NCBI GenBank assembly: GCA_016720585.1
Contig: JADKKH010000001.1
Span: 124,001-188,000 of the forward strand
Length of the DNA stretch: 64,000 nt
From: Chitinophagaceae bacterium
Lineage (GTDB): Bacteria; Bacteroidota; Bacteroidia; Chitinophagales; Chitinophagaceae
Direction of reading: 5' to 3'
The notes below the pieces were generated by a model that was not told the DNA's origin, made no database searches, and saw nothing but the letters and a program-made list of their open reading frames with translations. The position numbers and the translations under genes were made by a program. This document shows positions 1 through 8,379 of the stretch, one piece after another (the stretch's first letter is position 1; each line of letters begins with the position of its first letter).

Positions 1-1
1 T

Positions 2-2452
2 GCACCGGTGGTGGACATCAACAATAATCCCAATAACCCGGTGATCGGCTATCGTTCATTCGGGGAGGATAAAGAAAAAGTATCCCGGTTTGGCGTGGCC
101 TATATGAAAGGAATGCAGGATGCAGGAATCATGGCCTGTGCCAAACATTTTCCAGGGCATGGTGATGTAGATGTGGACTCACATCTTGACCTCCCGGTTA
201 TCAATAAAAGTATGGCTGAACTGGATTCTATGGAGCTGGTTCCTTTTAAAGCCGTATTTGCTGCCGGTATCGGCAGTGTAATGATTGCACACCTGTATAT
301 TCCGGCAATTGATAATACGGCTAACCGGGCAACCTCCATTTCAAAAAATAATGTTACCGATTTGCTGAAAAAAAATATGGGATACACAGGCCTCACTTTT
401 ACTGATGCGCTTGAAATGAAAGGTGTGGCAAAATATTTTCCCGGGGGTACCATTGCTGTGGAGGCATTGATAGCCGGCAATGATATGCTTTGCCTGCCGG
501 CCAGTGTGCCGGAAACAATCGAAGCAGTAAAAAAAGCCATTGCAGAAAAAAGATTAAGCTGGGAAGAGATTGATGAAAAAGTGAAAAAGGTGTTGCTGTC
601 AAAATATAATCTTGGTCTTAATCAAGCCCGGGTTATTGAAACAAATAACCTGCTTGAAGATTTGAATGCCAGGACTGATGCCATTCGCAAGGAAGTTGCC
701 GAGCATAGTATCACTTTATTGACGGAAGCCAGATTCAGTGCTTCAAGAACCGATTATGCAGAAATACCTATTACCGATAAGAAGAAAAAAATAGCGTATA
801 TAGGTATCGGCACTCCGGAACTGAATGATTTTGGTAAACGGCTTCATGCAGATTTAGATGCAAATACGTTCCTGTTCTCTTACAAAGACGGCCAGGAGAA
901 AGCCGATGAGATTTTAAAGAAAGTACAAAAAGACGGGAAATATGATGCCATTGTTATAGGCATACATAATTACGCACTCCGGCCTGCCGATAATTTTGGG
1001 TTAAGTCCTATTGCCATTAAGTTGTATAAAGATTTAAACTTCATTAAAACGATTACGTTCACTTTTGGTAATGTGTTAGCCACCAAAAATTTTTGTGATG
1101 CCTGGACATTAGTAGCCTGTTACCAGGATGACGCCATCACCCAGCAAACTGCAGCTGATTTACTGGAAGGGAAAATTCTTTCGATGGGCCGGTTACCGGT
1201 TTCTGTTTGCCAGTTTAAGTTTGGGGATGGAATCGTACATGACCGTATAATACCATCAAAGGCAGCCATCAAAGAAAAGTTGGGCGTGATCGATTCTATC
1301 GCCATGGATGGGATCGCTAAAAAAGCATTTCCGGGCTGCGTCGTGATGGCGGCCCACCAGGGAGAAGTTATTTATCAAAAAGCTTTTGGCAATTATGAAT
1401 ATGGACCTTCACCGGCTATGTGTCCCGAAAGTATATTTGACCTGGCCTCCGTAACAAAAATTTCTGCCACCACCATTTCGGTAATGAAATTGTATGATGA
1501 GGGTTTGCTGGATTTGAATAAAACAATCGGCGATTATCTGCCCTGGACCCGGGGAACCAATAAGGCCAGCTTGCCCATAAAAGATATTTTGTTGCACCAG
1601 GCTGGTCTTGTACCATTCATAGCTTTTTATAAAGAAACTATTGATACCAATACCGGCATTCCCAACCCCGCAATTTATTCGGCAGTATCCAAACCGGGTT
1701 TTTCAGTACGGGTAGCGGAAAATATTTACATGAGGGATGACTGGACAGATACCATGTTTAACCGTATTTTAAAAAGTCCCCTGAGTTCAAGAAATAAATA
1801 TGTCTACAGCGATAATGATTTTATTTTTTTGGGTAAAATAGTGGAATCGATTTCCGGTTTGACACTGGACCAGTATGCCCAGAAAAATTTCTATGATAAA
1901 TTGGGCATGTTCTCTACGGGTTTTAAACCCCGCAATCATTTACAGATGGAATGCCTGGTACCTACCGAAACAGAAAAACATTTCCGTCGCCAAACAACTA
2001 TCGGGGATGTGCATGATGAAGGTGCCTCCATGTTTGGGGGAGTGGCGGGTCACGCCGGATTATTTTCCAATGCGCATGATTTATCATTACTCTACCAGAT
2101 GTTATTGAATGGCGGTGAATTAAACGGAGAAAGATATTTAAAACCCGAAACCATCAAACTCTTTACGGCATACGAAAGCAAGATAAGCCGCCGCGGATTC
2201 GGTTTTGATAAACCGGAAAAGGACAATAAAATCCGTAAAGAACCTTATCCATCGTTATTGGCTTCCCCTGAAACCTTTGGCCACACGGGCTTTACCGGCA
2301 CCTGTGTATGGGTGGACCCGAAATATGATTTGATCTATATCTTTTTATCCAACCGGGTTTATCCTACAAGAGATAATGGGAAGCTGTCCCAAATGGGGAT
2401 CAGGGGAAAGATTCAGGATGCGATTTATCGTGCATTGGGAGCCGACATGTAA
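2..2452 (+). CDS. Beta-N-acetylhexosaminidase (GH3, NagZ-like) fused to a serine beta-lactamase-like domain, 5'-truncated
   Basis: The frame is open from the first bases, so the start lies upstream of the window; 816 codons are visible. The N-terminal part is a family 3 glycoside hydrolase of the NagZ type: the KHFPGHGD motif (about visible residue 47) followed by DSH, and FTDALEM (about 134), whose Asp is the usual nucleophile. The C-terminal part looks like a class C beta-lactamase/PBP-type serine hydrolase: SVTK (about 482), a YSD triad (about 600) and HTG (about 760). In the family, the GH3 part cleaves N-acetylhexosaminyl bonds of peptidoglycan fragments and the serine domain probably acts on peptides or esters. 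The fusion is seen in Bacteroidota. Its end converges on ricT with only about 20 bp between. Confidence 0.88.
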   Translation, partial: APVVDINNNPNNPVIGYRSFGEDKEKVSRFGVAYMKGMQDAGIMACAKHFPGHGDVDVDSHLDLPVINKSMAELDSMELVPFKAVFAAGIGSVMIAHLYIPAIDNTANRATSISKNNVTDLLKKNMGYTGLTFTDALEMKGVAKYFPGGTIAVEALIAGNDMLCLPASVPETIEAVKKAIAEKRLSWEEIDEKVKKVLLSKYNLGLNQARVIETNNLLEDLNARTDAIRKEVAEHSITLLTEARFSASRTDYAEIPITDKKKKIAYIGIGTPELNDFGKRLHADLDANTFLFSYKDGQEKADEILKKVQKDGKYDAIVIGIHNYALRPADNFGLSPIAIKLYKDLNFIKTITFTFGNVLATKNFCDAWTLVACYQDDAITQQTAADLLEGKILSMGRLPVSVCQFKFGDGIVHDRIIPSKAAIKEKLGVIDSIAMDGIAKKAFPGCVVMAAHQGEVIYQKAFGNYEYGPSPAMCPESIFDLASVTKISATTISVMKLYDEGLLDLNKTIGDYLPWTRGTNKASLPIKDILLHQAGLVPFIAFYKETIDTNTGIPNPAIYSAVSKPGFSVRVAENIYMRDDWTDTMFNRILKSPLSSRNKYVYSDNDFIFLGKIVESISGLTLDQYAQKNFYDKLGMFSTGFKPRNHLQMECLVPTETEKHFRRQTTIGDVHDEGASMFGGVAGHAGLFSNAHDLSLLYQMLLNGGELNGERYLKPETIKLFTAYESKISRRGFGFDKPEKDNKIRKEPYPSLLASPETFGHTGFTGTCVWVDPKYDLIYIFLSNRVYPTRDNGKLSQMGIRGKIQDAIYRALGADM

Positions 2453-2471
2453 TATCCGCCGTTTACTCATA

Positions 2472-3917
2472 TTAATCTTTACCTGGATTGGGATTACCTG
2501 ACTGCCGGTCAGGCGGGTTTGGCTTTTGTTGATTGCCTTGATTTCTATTGGGATTACCTGCCTGCCGGTCAGGCAGGTTTGGCCGTTGCTGATTTCTATT
2601 GGGATTATTTTGTCTTTGTTGATTACCACTACCTTGATTTCTTTGTGGTCTTTGCTGCTGTCCTCCCTGTCCCTGCTGACCTTGTTGCCCCCCTTGCTGT
2701 TGTTCACCCTGGTTACGTTGTTGTCCACCTTGCTGCTGTCCACCACCTTGATTCCTTTGCTGTGGCCGTTGTTGTCTTTGCTGATTACCGGGTTGATTCT
2801 GTCTTCTTTTTTTATCAGCCGCTTTATCAAGGCTCTTCAAGCTTATCTGTCCTACCAGTTCTACAAATTCCGGTTCTTCATCTTTGGGTTTGGATGAAAC
2901 TACTTCCACAGGTTCCAGGTTATCGGGTGTTATGCCTTGTTGATTAAGTGATTTTATGGTACGCACCCTTTCAATACTTAAGGGATACTGCTTATTGCTG
3001 TCAGGCAATGTATACCACATCAGGTTTTTGAAAATATCTTTCTTAATCAGGAAGGCATTACCCTTTGCCACTTGTATCACATCACAGTTATCTGGAAAAT
3101 GTTGCAAAGCATCTAAATAGGTATCCAGTTCGTAATTTAAACAGCATTTCAAACGGCCACACTGTCCGCTGAGTTTTGTCTGGTTAATAGATAGATTTTG
3201 ATATCGGGCTGCTGCGGTATTTACCGATTTAAACTCAGTAAGCCAGGTACTGCAGCAAAGTTCACGGCCACAGCTTCCAATGCCGCCCACTTTTCCGGCT
3301 TCCTGCCTGGCACCAATCTGCCGCATTTCAACTTTTAATTTAAATTCTGAAGCATATACTTTAATCAATTCCCGGAAATCCACCCGGCCATCAGCAATAT
3401 AAAAGAAAGTTGCTTTTCGTCCATCTGCCTGCATTTCTACCTGGCTTATTTTCATATCCAGTTTCAGTTGCCTGGCAATGGCCCGGCCACGGATAACGGC
3501 TTCCGGTTCCCGGGCTTTATTCTGTTTCCAGATATCAATATCTCGGTCGGTTGCTGTGCGCAACACTTTTTTCATTTCAGGATTGTCTTCTTTCACATTC
3601 CGTTTCTTCATTTGCAAACGGACGATCTCACCGGTCAGAGACACTTCACCCACATCAAAGCCACTTATTCCTTCCACCGCTATCAAATCACCTTTTTCAT
3701 ACGGATGGAGGTTTGGGTTACGGTAAAAATCTTTCCGGGTTCCCTGACTAAAACTCACTTCCATCACTTTACAGGCACTGGCCAAATCAAGCATGGGCAG
3801 GTTGCGTAACCAGTCATGTGTATTCATACGGTTACATCCGCCGGTACTGCACCCGCCGTTACTTTTACATCCACCCGGTTTACCGTTTGAAGCGGTACTG
3901 CAACTTGTACAACTCAT
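2472..3917 (-). CDS. ricT: PSP1-domain protein RicT/YaaT family with Q/N/G-rich tail
   Basis: 481 residues. The N-terminus is cysteine-rich (five Cys in the first 28 residues). The PSP1 core follows, with the paired motifs CGRELCCSTWL and CGRLKCCLNYE. In Bacillus this family forms the RicAFT (YlbF-YmcA-YaaT) complex, which carries Fe-S clusters and affects RNA maturation; the role in Bacteroidota is not settled. From about residue 370 the protein is a low-complexity Q/G/N/R tail. Near the end it holds two copies of an in-frame 21-nt palindrome (read as LPDRQAG and PPDRQSG) in a 60-bp tandem duplication. It lies downstream of holB on the same strand, separated by a 267-bp repeat-bearing gap. 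The start ATG at 3917 is the only good one before the Cys-rich region. Confidence 0.88.
   Translation of the reverse strand: MSCTSCSTASNGKPGGCKSNGGCSTGGCNRMNTHDWLRNLPMLDLASACKVMEVSFSQGTRKDFYRNPNLHPYEKGDLIAVEGISGFDVGEVSLTGEIVRLQMKKRNVKEDNPEMKKVLRTATDRDIDIWKQNKAREPEAVIRGRAIARQLKLDMKISQVEMQADGRKATFFYIADGRVDFRELIKVYASEFKLKVEMRQIGARQEAGKVGGIGSCGRELCCSTWLTEFKSVNTAAARYQNLSINQTKLSGQCGRLKCCLNYELDTYLDALQHFPDNCDVIQVAKGNAFLIKKDIFKNLMWYTLPDSNKQYPLSIERVRTIKSLNQQGITPDNLEPVEVVSSKPKDEEPEFVELVGQISLKSLDKAADKKRRQNQPGNQQRQQRPQQRNQGGGQQQGGQQRNQGEQQQGGQQGQQGQGGQQQRPQRNQGSGNQQRQNNPNRNQQRPNLPDRQAGNPNRNQGNQQKPNPPDRQSGNPNPGKD
2497..2577. repeat. Two copies of a 21-nt palindrome in the ricT tail
   Basis: Copies at 2497-2517 and 2557-2577, exactly 60 bp apart. 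The second copy has perfect CCTGCCT/AGGCAGG arms around GCCGGTC; the first differs at two positions. Both are in frame in ricT. The 60-bp spacing shows that a longer unit was duplicated. Confidence 0.7.
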
Positions 3918-4184
3918 TATACTAATGAATAATTAAAAAAATAATAATTGGGGGAGAAATGAAGAACCCGACAGTAGTATTTTTATTGAGCTTCCGTTGT
4001 GTCGCTCCCGATTGCTACCGGGACAGGTACGTTCTGTCTGCTACCCGGCTGTAATACAGCCAAATGCAAAAACCTGAAACGTATAATATAAACAGAGATA
4101 GACGACATCGTAAATCAATAAATAACTTTATTAAGGCACCATTTCCCACAACTCGTAATTCGAAACTCAAAACCCGAAACCACC
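3918..4184. repeat. Intergenic gap holib-to-ricT with small palindromes and a 7-nt-period array
   Basis: Between holB and ricT. GGCTGT-AAT-ACAGCC at 4047-4061, TCCCG...CGGGA at 4006-4023, and a degenerate array of AACTCGT, AATTCGA, AACTCAA, AACCCGA at 4150-4177. No gene seen. Confidence 0.55.
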
Positions 4185-5417
4185 TCATTCCACCAAAAAT
4201 ACTATTTTGTCCTGAATGATATGGTATAGTTTAATAGTCAGGGCATGAAAAAGCATTTTACCATGGGCATTTCGTTCAATATAGTAGCTGGCCCTGTCCA
4301 ATTCCCGGATAATGGCCTGTTGCTGCTCTATTCCGGCTATTTTATTGAGCCTTTCGGCAAAATCCCGTTCAGAATCAGGTCTTACCATTCCTGCCTGCCC
4401 GGATTCTATGGCAATCCTTAAGTGAACTGCCTGTTCCAGTAAATGATTAAAATATCGTAAAAATTGTTTCTGCTTTTCCCTTCCCAGCCGGCTGATTTCT
4501 TCCACCCATTTGGCCTGGGCCACAGGGCCTGTCTTTAGTATGGCATTCAGCCAGTCCCTGAGTAAACTCTGCCAGTCTTCTTCAGCATGTTGCACCAGTT
4601 GCAAAGCTTCACGGTAATTGCCTTCACTTATACTAGCCACTTGCCTGGCAATAACCGGTTCAGTTTTATTCCGATTGATAAGGGCTTCTTCAATTTCTTT
4701 TGTTTCCAATGCCGGAATTCTTATCAGCTGGCAACGGCTGACTATGGTTGGTAGTATCAGGGATTCATTTTCTGCTACTAAAATGAACAAGGTATTTGGT
4801 GGGGGCTCTTCAACCAGTTTTAATAATTTATTGCCTTCTGTTCCCAGCATTTCCGGCATCCACATGATCAATATTTTATACACGCTTTCAAAACTCTTCA
4901 GGCTTAATTTCCGGATAATGTCATGGCATTCTTCCGCGGTTATTTTTCCCTGGCTGTTTTCTTTCTCTTTGATCTGTTCTATCCAGTCAAATAAATTTCC
5001 ATACGGACTCAGTTTTACAAACTCTCTCCAATCCGTAATAAAATCGGTGGCAACCGGTTTCTCACCCGGCTTTTTTGTCACGGTAGGATAAGAAAAATGA
5101 ATATCAGGATGAACGAATTGATGTGCTTTTAAGCAAGCAGGGCATATGCCGCAGCTATCAACAACTGTTTCGGGATTCGGGATTCGGGTTTCAGTTTCTC
5201 CGAAAAGGGACGGTCCCGGCTGTTGACTGTTGACTGTTGACTGCCGGCCGTTCATCTTTTCACAAACGACATATTGTGCAAATGCCAGAGCCAGGGATAA
5301 AGAACCACTTCCTTCTTTTCCCAGGAATAACAACGCATGGCTTAGCCGGTTGTGTTGCACCAGTTCTGCCAGGTGCTGTTTAACCTGGTATTGGCCTATG
5401 ATGTCTGCAAATTGCAT
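4185..5417 (-). CDS. holB: DNA polymerase III subunit delta' (clamp loader), with internal insertion
   Basis: 410 residues, starting MQFADIIGQYQVKQHL. The clamp-loader fold is shown by the LSHALLFLGKEGSG segment (a Walker A-like loop), the zinc-knuckle cysteines CGICPAC, and the region NKLLKLVEEPPPNTLFILV followed by an SRCQ sensor motif. Delta' works with tau/gamma and delta to load the beta clamp at replication forks. Odd feature: about 30 residues (DNA 5160-5249) between CEKMN and VDSCG have no counterpart that I know in the family and are encoded by 7-nt tandem repeats. The insertion sits just before the zinc knuckle and keeps the frame. The gene is longer than the usual 370-380 residues, as expected from the insertion. 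Confidence 0.88.
   Translation of the reverse strand: MQFADIIGQYQVKQHLAELVQHNRLSHALLFLGKEGSGSLSLALAFAQYVVCEKMNGRQSTVNSQQPGPSLFGETETRIPNPETVVDSCGICPACLKAHQFVHPDIHFSYPTVTKKPGEKPVATDFITDWREFVKLSPYGNLFDWIEQIKEKENSQGKITAEECHDIIRKLSLKSFESVYKILIMWMPEMLGTEGNKLLKLVEEPPPNTLFILVAENESLILPTIVSRCQLIRIPALETKEIEEALINRNKTEPVIARQVASISEGNYREALQLVQHAEEDWQSLLRDWLNAILKTGPVAQAKWVEEISRLGREKQKQFLRYFNHLLEQAVHLRIAIESGQAGMVRPDSERDFAERLNKIAGIEQQQAIIRELDRASYYIERNAHGKMLFHALTIKLYHIIQDKIVFLVE
5160..5249. repeat. 7-nt tandem arrays inserted in holB
   Basis: CGGGATT, CGGGATT, CGGGTTT at 5171-5191 and TGTTGAC three times at 5221-5241, separated by a 29-nt stretch with GGGAC-G-GTCCC (5207-5217). The whole 90-nt stretch is in frame and codes for about 30 extra residues. 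Confidence 0.65.
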
Positions 5418-5446
5418 GAATGGCGAAAGTAAACTTTCTGTAAATA

Positions 5447-5480
5447 AAAAAGCGACACTGAGATTTCAGTATCGCTTTTT
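5447..5480 (-). terminator. Rho-independent terminator after glutathione peroxidase
   Basis: A 15-base arm (5447-5461) and its complement (5466-5480) pair with one C/A mismatch around a GATT loop. On the minus strand a T-rich run (TTTTTATTTA) follows. It lies 16 bp past the peroxidase stop and before holB. The AT ends make it plausible in both directions. Confidence 0.75.
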
Positions 5481-5496
5481 ATCATTGATTATCCTA

Positions 5497-6012
5497 TTAA
5501 TTCAACCACTTCAGAATCTCTTCACTCATCGGTTGTGTCTTTGGAGAAAAGGTAGCCACCAGGTTCCCGTTTTCATCCAGCAGGAATTTTCCAAAATTCC
5601 ATTTTACCGGGTCGGCCAATCCTTTTGCGGCGGCTTGCTCTGACAAATATTTATAAATAGGAGCGGCATCGTCACCTTTCACAGATACTTTTTCTGCCAT
5701 TGGGAAAGTTACGCCGTACTCTTTTGTACAAAATTTTTTAATATCTGCATTACTGCCGGGTTCCTGTCCCATAAAATTATTGGCAGGAAAACCAACAATC
5801 ACCAGTTTGTCTTTGTACTTTTCATACAATGCTTGCAGGTCCTTATACTGGGGTGTATTCCCGCACTGAGAAGCTGTATTTACGATCATAATTTTTTTGC
5901 CTTTGAATTTTGAAAAATCAATTTCACCATCCAGTCCAGGCAATTTGAAATCATAAATTGAGCCAAGGGTTAACGTGGCAGAAACGAACAATGTCATTAA
6001 TAATGTTTTCAT
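5497..6012 (-). CDS. Glutathione peroxidase-family thiol peroxidase, exported
   Basis: 171 residues. A hydrophobic signal-like N-terminus (MKTLLMTLFVSATLTLGS) is followed by the GPx fold: NTASQCGNTPQ with the peroxidatic Cys, GFPANNFMGQEPG with the conserved Gln region, and WNFGKFL with the catalytic Trp/Asn. It should reduce hydroperoxides using a thiol donor, probably thioredoxin-like since bacterial members rarely use glutathione. The leader suggests periplasmic location. It is a single gene bounded downstream by a strong hairpin at 5447-5480 that separates it from holB. Confidence 0.9.
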   Translation of the reverse strand: MKTLLMTLFVSATLTLGSIYDFKLPGLDGEIDFSKFKGKKIMIVNTASQCGNTPQYKDLQALYEKYKDKLVIVGFPANNFMGQEPGSNADIKKFCTKEYGVTFPMAEKVSVKGDDAAPIYKYLSEQAAAKGLADPVKWNFGKFLLDENGNLVATFSPKTQPMSEEILKWLN

Positions 6013-6110
6013 GTTTGTATATTTTATAATAATTTGATCTTCTAATAAATGGAAAACAAAGATAAGCTGGTAAGGTTCTGTAGCCGGTAAGAAATCCTGA
6101 GATTTACAGG

Positions 6111-7508
6111 TTATTGTTTCTCAAAACACCCCAAATCAGCCAACCCAACCGGCCTTGGCTTGCCATCCAAATCAATAATAACTCCGGCATTTACTCCTTT
6201 ATTCAGGGCCGGGGAGGATGGTTTGAGTCTGAAATCATAGTAATTATTAAAGGTATTGATACTGTCAAAAAGGGGAGACTGGTTATTAATGATCTGGTTG
6301 CTGATACTATTGGCCGGGTTAGACCGGACCTTCCATAAATTATAGTCAAAATTAACATTGAAAATTGTAGTTCCGCTTTTCGAAACGACCACTTCGTCTT
6401 CTACGAGACCATTCTCCCCCCAAAAAATACAATTCCGGAAAAGGGCACTGAGGTTTGCGGTGGCAGGGTTATTATTTACAGTAATAAAATTACTTACATA
6501 AAGTACCGGGTCTTTATGGTCAATAAAACGGTTGGCATAGGTAACAACTGTGCAATGTGTAAACTGGTAATCGCCTCCTTTGGCAAGAAAAACATTCTTG
6601 CCGCAATTACTAATCAAACAATTTCTTGCGCTTATGCTTGAATTGAGGGAAATGATTCCGGCATCATAGGCATTGTCAATCACACATTCGTTTAAGGTAA
6701 GTTTTGGATTTGCATTGGGCGAGGGATCCTGTGTTGCGATGGCCTGGTAGGCATTTTTTATCACTGTATAATTTAACACATTGTCTTTGGCACCTGACTG
6801 GAAGAAGATACCGGGCCAGCTGGCAGGAAAATCTTTATAAGGTTCATCAAGCCGGTCGCCCCGGAAATATACCCGGTCAATCGTGTCTTTTAAACCATTT
6901 ACCTGAAGGGTGCCATTTACTACTATAGGCGCGTCAGCATGAACATAGATGCGGCAACCTTTAGAAATCGTCAAAGTGGTATTGGCATTTATTAACAATG
7001 AACCAAGAATAACGTAGGGTAAATCATTAATCCAGGTCTCCTGGGCGGAAACTATCTTATTTCTGAGAAAATGGGCATTTTGCCCCCAGGCTTCTAATTG
7101 CACTAATCTTTTCTTTCCATTATAATTGATCTCAATGCTATCCCGGATTATGAAAGGCAGATTGGCAGCAGTGGGGTTAACATTCACAACCGCAAAAACA
7201 ATGAGACTATCGTTTGCTTCAATTTCCAGATTTGTGAATTGAATTCCGGGAGTCCCATCCACATTTATTTTATAGGCAGAAGCTATTCCGCCCATCAGCT
7301 TCAAAGAAGAAAGGCGGAGTTTTTGGTTGTTCTCATTGATGATCTTAAAAGTTCTGTAGGTAGAGCCAGCTGTTACAAAAACAGTATCATACTTTAACGT
7401 ATCGGCCGTAATAGTCACTCGCGCATCCGGAGAAGTAATAAAAGAGTCTTTCCGGCAGGAACAAAAAATAACGAATAAGGATATGGTAAGTAATCCAAGG
7501 GTCTTCAT
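6111..7508 (-). CDS. Outer-membrane/periplasmic lipoprotein, probable right-handed beta-helix
   Basis: 465 residues from the ATG at 7508. I chose this start because it opens a lipoprotein signal peptide (MKTLGLLTISLFVIFCSC, lipobox Cys then RKDS); upstream codons in frame do not look like a leader. The body is a long Asn/Ser/Val-rich protein with repeats such as NCVIDNAYDAGIISLN and NCLISNCGKNVF, typical of parallel beta-helix rungs, ending with LNKGVNAGVIIDLDGKPRP and DLGCFEKQ, which recur in Bacteroidota choice-of-anchor and PbH1-repeat lipoproteins. The function is unknown; surface polysaccharide or adhesion roles are inferred only from the fold. It follows comF and radA on the same strand. 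Confidence 0.75.
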   Translation of the reverse strand: MKTLGLLTISLFVIFCSCRKDSFITSPDARVTITADTLKYDTVFVTAGSTYRTFKIINENNQKLRLSSLKLMGGIASAYKINVDGTPGIQFTNLEIEANDSLIVFAVVNVNPTAANLPFIIRDSIEINYNGKKRLVQLEAWGQNAHFLRNKIVSAQETWINDLPYVILGSLLINANTTLTISKGCRIYVHADAPIVVNGTLQVNGLKDTIDRVYFRGDRLDEPYKDFPASWPGIFFQSGAKDNVLNYTVIKNAYQAIATQDPSPNANPKLTLNECVIDNAYDAGIISLNSSISARNCLISNCGKNVFLAKGGDYQFTHCTVVTYANRFIDHKDPVLYVSNFITVNNNPATANLSALFRNCIFWGENGLVEDEVVVSKSGTTIFNVNFDYNLWKVRSNPANSISNQIINNQSPLFDSINTFNNYYDFRLKPSSPALNKGVNAGVIIDLDGKPRPVGLADLGCFEKQ

Positions 7509-7628
7509 CGTTGTCAAAAATAAAGGAAGTATCTCATAACTTGTTCCGGCCTTTCGGAAAATCACCAGGGATGATGCTGCGACAAAGAACAAAAGTCTTT
7601 GTACACTTTGTGGTCAATTGGGATACAA

Positions 7629-8342
7629 CTAACGGGATGCCACACAAAGAGTCGCCACGCTTAACCGGACATTTTCCGCTTGCAGCAATTCATGACCACA
7701 GGCTTCCAGCGTAGCACCAGTTGTAATCACATCATCAACCAGCAGCAGATGTTTATTACAGATTGTCTCTGGATTGAAAAGAAGAAATTTCCCTTCCATA
7801 TTTTTCCACCGTTCAATGCGTCCTTTCCGGGTTTGCGTTTCAGTATGTTGTGGCCGCCGAATAACGTTATTTAAAATCGGGATATTCAGAACCCCTGCAA
7901 TTCCTTCGCATAAAATGGTAGCCTGGTTATAGCCCCTTCTTTTTTCTTTGGCAGGAAAAAGAGGGAGGGGAATAAGGGCATCCACGTTAAAACGGCCGGA
8001 TTTCAGGATTTGCATTCCCATCATTCTGCCCAATTGCCTGCCCAGTTCCTTATTGCCCTTATACTTGAACAGGTGCATCAGGTGCTGCATCAGCGACTCC
8101 TTGGTAAAATAGAATTGGGCAGTGGCACCTGCCAGCGGCAAACGCCCCCAGAAAATCTTTTCTACCGGGTTATCCGGGTGAATTTCAAAATTCGTTTCCG
8201 GCATTGTATCCATGCACCGCATGCATAAAACAGTTTCTTTACTCAATATATCACTGCCACATCCCGCACATACATGCGGAAACAGTAAATGAAGGAATGA
8301 TCTTTTTATTTCCTGTAACTGAATCATATCAGGATTTTTCAA
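7629..8342 (-). CDS. ComF-family phosphoribosyltransferase
   Basis: 237 residues. An N-terminal zinc ribbon (CAGCG and CMRC, about residues 25-45) is followed by a type I PRTase domain with the PRPP loop LLLVDDVITTGAT near residue 205 and the RGYNQA and RKGRIERWKN motifs. The family includes ComF/GntX, tied to DNA uptake or recycling of nucleobases, but the substrate is unproven. It lies 37 bp downstream of radA on the same strand, so the two may be cotranscribed; both relate to DNA processing. Confidence 0.85.
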   Translation of the reverse strand: MKNPDMIQLQEIKRSFLHLLFPHVCAGCGSDILSKETVLCMRCMDTMPETNFEIHPDNPVEKIFWGRLPLAGATAQFYFTKESLMQHLMHLFKYKGNKELGRQLGRMMGMQILKSGRFNVDALIPLPLFPAKEKRRGYNQATILCEGIAGVLNIPILNNVIRRPQHTETQTRKGRIERWKNMEGKFLLFNPETICNKHLLLVDDVITTGATLEACGHELLQAENVRLSVATLCVASR

Positions 8343-8379
8343 TTATCCCGTTTCCAGAAACCCTTTCCCGTAATCAGGG

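Noticed and set aside
2453..2471. A gldH gene beside ricT, as in some relatives
   Set aside because: There are only 19 bp between ricT and the preceding gene; no GldH-like lipoprotein is near.
2519..2947. Long open frames on the plus strand opposite the ricT tail
   Set aside because: They are the complement of a Q/N/G-rich low-complexity coding region, which produces stop-free antisense frames. No start signals or protein features.
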